Positions 60,038 through 64,000 of a stretch of 64,000 nucleotides of DNA are shown piece after piece (position 1 is the stretch's first letter; the number at the start of each line of letters is the position of its first letter). Position numbers and translations under genes: made by a program. Source of the stretch: Symbiodinium kawagutii (lineage: Eukaryota > Sar > Dinophyceae > Suessiales > Symbiodiniaceae); the NCBI GenBank assembly GCA_009767595.1, contig VSDK01022358.1, forward strand, positions 422,579 through 486,578, in the 5' to 3' direction. Under the pieces are notes generated by a model. It was not told the origin of the DNA. It worked only from the letters and a program-made list of their open reading frames with translations, and did no database searches.

Positions 60038-63000
60038 TTAATCCTTGAAGGCTTCCGCACAAAGTCTCATGCAATCGCGGAACTTGCCTTCTTGGAACAA
60101 ACCTTCTGCCTTTCTCTTCCCGAACTGCTCTGTGACTTTCGGCTTTTCCGCAGGCTTGAGGATCCCGACCTTCTGCAACTCATCGGCAACGGAAGCAGCA
60201 GCTTCCGGAGGAAGCTTCGCAAGGTCAAAGCTGTTGGTTTTCTCGGCTGTTGGCGATGCAAGGGTGGCTGAAACCAAGACCTGAGTCACTTTGGCAGCAA
60301 GTTCCCAAGGCTTTTCCACTGTCTGGTGGACATCTCGAACTTTCTCATTCAAACGCCATTGCAAAAAAGTGGGATTCTTCTGCTTGAAGATCCAGGCCAA
60401 GGTCTGGGTCATTGCATCCTTTTGATTGCGCAAGTCAGCGACTTGTAGTGGCTGGTTGCGAAGCCGCTTGGCAGGCAGTTCGTCATCGCTGGCCTCGGGG
60501 TTTCCTAAAGGAACCTGAGTCAAGGCTTGCTGTTCTTCTGGCTTTGTATCTGGCACTTCCTGCTCAGGCTGTGAAGGCGGAATGTCTGCATGCACAGCTA
60601 GATCATAAATATTGGGTAGCTTGTCAATGGCAACGGGAAAGCCCTTCAAGAGGTTGACCAACGCTTCACACACAATACTTGCACTGTCCTGGTCAAGATT
60701 CGACACAGGCCCGTCATTGAAAGGGACATTGGCACGCAACTCCTCAAAAGAGACTTCGGGAGAAAACAGTTGCAGCCGGTTTGCGGCCAAGAGGAAGTTG
60801 GGATCATTCTCTGCGTACTTCACTTTGGCCCAGTTTCCATGGCCGATGGCGATGAAGCCGATGAGGGCCAAGAGGATGAGGTCGCAATGCTTTGCGTACA
60901 CTTCTGCATCACCGTTGCTGGCGTCAAAAACGAACCGCTTGTAAGCAGCTTTGTCCATGTTGAGCAACGTGTTGCCCGGGTCAATCAATGTGGCAGCAGC
61001 CTGATGGGAAGAGGAACCCCTTTGGCAATGAACGAACAAAACAATCGTTTAAGGCTTAAGGGACCCAATTACTATTCAATCAACAAACGGTTCCCGCGCC
61101 TTCTGCAACTTGTCGGCAAATGCTTGGGCGCTTGGCTGGGGCAAGTCTGTCTTCATGAGACGGTCCATGCGAAAGTCGGCCAGCTTCTGCTCCGCGTTTG
61201 TGCTGAAGTGGTAAACTGATTGGAACCATTTGGAAAGAGAGAACGCAGCATCCACCGACTGCTGGGAAGCACACGCGGGGACCGAGCTTGGTTGAAAATT
61301 TTTGCAAAATGTTTCAGGATTCACTGCGGCCACTTTCCGTACCATGTCTTCGGGAGACAAGTTCTGCCATTGGTCAGCTTGCACTCCTGCCAAGAACAAG
61401 ATGTGGACCAAGCCTTGCTCAAACACATGGATGCCCGGGATGAACTGCAGGGGCCGGGTTTTGTTTTTGCTGAGCAGGGCTGCCTTGGCATCGCCCGCCT
61501 TTTTGGCTTTGCGATAGTCATCGACCATTTCGTTGAAATCTTTTTGAAAGCTGCTGACGACACCCTCTGCAAACTCCATGGTGTGGACGCCCCGGATCTC
61601 AGAATACCTAGACGAGGCAGGCCCAATTTCATCGTCTCTCCTCTGTTGGTAGGGGAACGCTGCATCTGCGAGTAAAAGCAGATTGGTTGCAGCCTTGACA
61701 ATCTCATCGTAAGACAGGTCATTGAAGTAGTCTGGGTCGTCCAGGAGCAAATTTTGCAAGTCCTGGGCAGGCAAATTCTCTGGGCAAACCTTGTTGCAGA
61801 CTGACACAAAATGACCGATGAGGAAGCGAGGAAGCCCTGCGACACTATCACCTTTCTTCCCGATGTCCAGCAATTCTTCAAGGTGCATCAGGATAGCCCC
61901 AACCACGTGCCGGTTTCGTACGTGGAACCGGGATTGGCCGGTGGCAGGGTTGTTCTTGTAGATGTCATGGTCCAGAATTTGGTTCAAGTCTTCTAACCCT
62001 CCACCTTTGGGGTGTTCGAAGGCTTCGGCCAGCCAAGACTTGCCTTCGTGCAGAGCAAGGAACGCACGGCCGCCTTGTTTCTCCAAGAGGCATCCCAATC
62101 CTTAGCTGCAGCTTTGACTTCTTTGCCAACCGTGTTTTAAGTATAAGGTAACATGGCTGTGGTGGACACACATGAATCATCTTGGCAAGAAAGCCTGGAA
62201 TGGCAAATTGGACACAGATTGAACATATAATATGTCTTGCTGGTAAAGAAACCCTTGGTAAACACTGCGGCGCAGGATCCTATGAGATTTTAGGGTTTTG
62301 AAAGACTGCTACAAAGATCTCGTGAAGAGGTGTGGCTCTTGCACAGTCGCAAATGTATTGGGTCTCAACCGGAAGGTGCGAAACAAACATGGTTCTGTAG
62401 CTTGGTTAAAAGCTCAAGCCTACTGTCAGAACCACGTATGTTAGCTTAACAACACTGGAAACCGAGGAAACCCCAACAGATGTGGAAAACAGAAGCAAGA
62501 CAGAGTGTCCATAGAAAGTCCCCTTGTTTTGCGCAGAATCACGTTTTTCTGGCTTTGTTGGTGGAACTGGTTCGTCGACCTCCGTGTCATTCATTGCAAC
62601 TGCTGCTTCGTAAGTTGCCTTTGCTTCTTCATAGCGCCGCAAGTCCCGTCGATGCCTAAGTGCATCATGCTTGGTCTTGATGCTGTCGAAGTAGTACAGA
62701 ACTTGAAGGACCAACCAGAGTGCAATGGACTTCCCATCCCCTGGCTCACCGTGTTGCAGCATCAGGATGTTCGGGAATTTGCCTAGGATACCTCCATATC
62801 GTACTTGGACTGCATTGAGAACAAGGGACAACATGATGAGCAAATGCACAAAGACACAACTTGGATGCAGACTTGTTGCCCGCGCCAGAGCCCCTGCAAA
62901 TTTCCATGAGCAAGGGGCGTTCTTGGCCATGCTTTCGGAAGGGAAGGGGCACATGGCTTCCAAAAGCTTGGTGGCTTGGCGTACATCTTTTCCAGGCACG

Positions 63001-63098
63001 GTAGCTTCCTGAGGTGTTGCTTGTGTGAGGCGCGCCCTTTTCGCAGCCAGCGCCGCGCAAATCAAAGCGCAAAAGAAGAGTCGCCGAAGCAGCCACAT
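60038..63098 (-). CDS. DUF3987-like P-loop protein, three exons
   Basis: Exons 63098-62510, 62100-61085 and 61000-60038 keep phase (1, then 0) and give 855 residues. Exon 1 has a hydrophobic start (MWLLRRLFFCALICAALAAK), a second hydrophobic segment and the P-loop HGEPGDGKS near residue 115. Exon 2 continues LGCLLEKQGGRAFLALHE, a Walker-B-like strand at the DUF3987 spacing. Exon 3 has an LLALIGF helix and an acidic, disordered C-terminal third. Intron 1 (409 nt) would use GA-AG (TATG|GACAC...TAAG|GATTG) and intron 2 (84 nt) GT-AG. DUF3987 proteins are best known from plasmids, phages and integrated elements, near primases. The real start may be upstream or in another exon. Confidence 0.65.
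62101..62509 (-). other. Putative GA-AG intron of the DUF3987-like gene
   Basis: Needed to pass in-frame stops and to restore the conserved KGTFYG-LGCLLEKQGGR order. The donor reads G|GACAC and the acceptor TAAG|GATTG. The boundary is ambiguous by two bases because GA occurs on both sides. Confidence 0.6.
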
Positions 63099-63416
63099 TC
63101 TTAGCGCACGCGGGCCGGAAAATTTGCTTACTAACCTGCTTTTTGCTCAGAGCCAGCACTTGCAGAAACCAACCCTGTCTCTTGACATGCGTGATTCGCT
63201 TGTTCAATCAGAAACGCATGTCCCTGAAATAAAATCGATGAAAAAAAGACATCAAGCAACCCCATGTACATGGAACAGCCGCAAAGCCTGCAGCGCAACA
63301 AATGTGTTTGGGGATTTGGCGCTAATGCGAACCCGAGATGGCTGAGACCGGCGGTTCAAACTTCAAGCTGCAGCATATACTAGAAAAGCCAGCTGTTGGT
63401 TCAGCTGCAAGTTTTG

Positions 63417-64000
63417 TCATTTGTCTACACAGCGGATCTTGTCAGGGTCATGCTTCATCTTGCCTTTGGCAAAACGTCTTCGTAGACATTCAGCTTCCTC
63501 CTCCAACCAAATATTGTGCTGCTGAAAGAGCGTGCGCCAATAGATGGCGAAGCGCCCAGGCGGCATCTCCAAGCTTGACTTGGTTCTTGCTGTGATCCAA
63601 CTGTTGAGCTGTTCGCAGGCTTCGGTGTTTTTGTTTCTCAACAATTCTGCGTTTGCAGGGGTGTCAGGGTTTGTCTGGGGCAAGTTCACTAAGCACCAGG
63701 TATGGTTGCGTCGGTGGAAATGGTCAAGGACCAGGGCAGTCTGCGCAAACATGGCCGACCATGGCGGCCGGCTGTCTTTCTTGTCCTGCACTGTTTTCCA
63801 AAGCTTGCAAGCGTTGTCGTAGGCGATGCAGGAAATGGAAACATCACGCTTTTGCATATCTTTGAGGAACTGCAACAGAAAAACATACACCAACTCCAGC
63901 TGCTCTCCACGCCACATCTCGATGAAGTCTGCCAACAGGCCGCAGCTCAACACGCAGGTCAAAATGCCTCCAGTGGTTCGGCGGCGGCGGTGGGTGTCTT
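63417..64000 (-). CDS. KDZ-like transposase, C-terminal part (runs off the window)
   Basis: The frame is open from the window edge to TGA at 63417-63419. Residues in order: R-R-R-R-TTGGILTCVLSCGLLADF, IAYDNACKLW, LVLDHFHRRNHTWC, NKNTEACEQLNSWI and then PGRFAIYWRTLFQQHN. YD-x-AC, D-x-FH-x3-H-x2-C and the NTE-x2-EQ-x-N/F-S-W block are the pattern of Kyakuja-Dileera-Zisupton type DDE transposases. The N-terminal part with the first catalytic Asp lies outside the window. It is on the same strand as, and upstream of, the DUF3987-like gene with 320 nt between. It could be a domesticated protein, but a mobile origin is more likely. Confidence 0.65.
   Translation of the reverse strand, partial: DTHRRRRTTGGILTCVLSCGLLADFIEMWRGEQLELVYVFLLQFLKDMQKRDVSISCIAYDNACKLWKTVQDKKDSRPPWSAMFAQTALVLDHFHRRNHTWCLVNLPQTNPDTPANAELLRNKNTEACEQLNSWITARTKSSLEMPPGRFAIYWRTLFQQHNIWLEEEAECLRRRFAKGKMKHDPDKIRCVDK

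Noticed and set aside
1-64000. tRNA, rRNA or snRNA genes
   Set aside because: I looked for cloverleaf-like and spliced-leader gene sequences by eye and found none convincing. A covariance-model scan would be decisive.

Overview
The window looks like nuclear DNA of a dinoflagellate, perhaps of the Symbiodiniaceae/Suessiales type. The evidence is: (i) a spliced gene whose exons are tiny and whose introns mostly start with GC and end with AG followed by G, with at least one GA-AG intron in a second gene; (ii) relics of the dinoflagellate spliced leader in the 5' leader of an intronless, tandemly duplicated gene; (iii) a Ty1/copia element with the dinoflagellate-style extra domain between protease and integrase; (iv) very abundant simple repeats and about 100-bp terminal-inverted-repeat elements. 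It is not bacterial. The genes are monocistronic and no operon logic applies.

Layout. 1-8.8 kb: repeats and small MITE-like elements with a few GC-rich islands that may be exons of unrecognised genes. 8826-17380: a near-complete copia-type retrotransposon (94-bp LTRs, half-tRNA primer site, Gag with CCCH and CCHC zinc fingers, protease, methyltransferase-like domain, DD35E integrase, RT, RNase H, then a membrane-segment C-terminal extension), broken into three ORFs by -1 steps. 17.9-18.6 kb: a 9-bp satellite. 19.5-24.4 kb: a 2.3-2.4 kb direct duplication carrying two copies of a secreted vWD-like protein gene, the second with one nonsense codon. 28.6-41.4 kb (minus strand): an AFG1/LACE1-family mitochondrial AAA+ ATPase gene reconstructed from at least 13 small exons. 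Its introns carry MITE-like elements and a 33-bp minisatellite. 44.3 kb: a striking nested inverted repeat. 47.2 kb: a G/C homopolymer tract. 49.3-51.4 kb (minus): an intronless gene for a 24-repeat FNIP/LRR-type protein. 54.9-55.3 kb: an assembly gap inside an ATC microsatellite. 57-59 kb: possible exons and a TCTCGAA repeat. 60.0-63.1 kb (minus): a three-exon gene for a DUF3987-like P-loop protein. 63.4 kb to the window end (minus): the C-terminal part of a KDZ-like transposase.

The genes do not form one pathway. The window is best read as a repeat-rich region holding one conserved housekeeping gene (AFG1-like), a recently retroposed and tandemly amplified family, a lineage-specific repeat protein, and two kinds of mobile element. 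The strongest leads are the copia element (short LTRs, half-tRNA priming, captured methyltransferase-like domain), the GC-AG intron series, the spliced-leader relics, and the transposase/DUF3987 neighbourhood.
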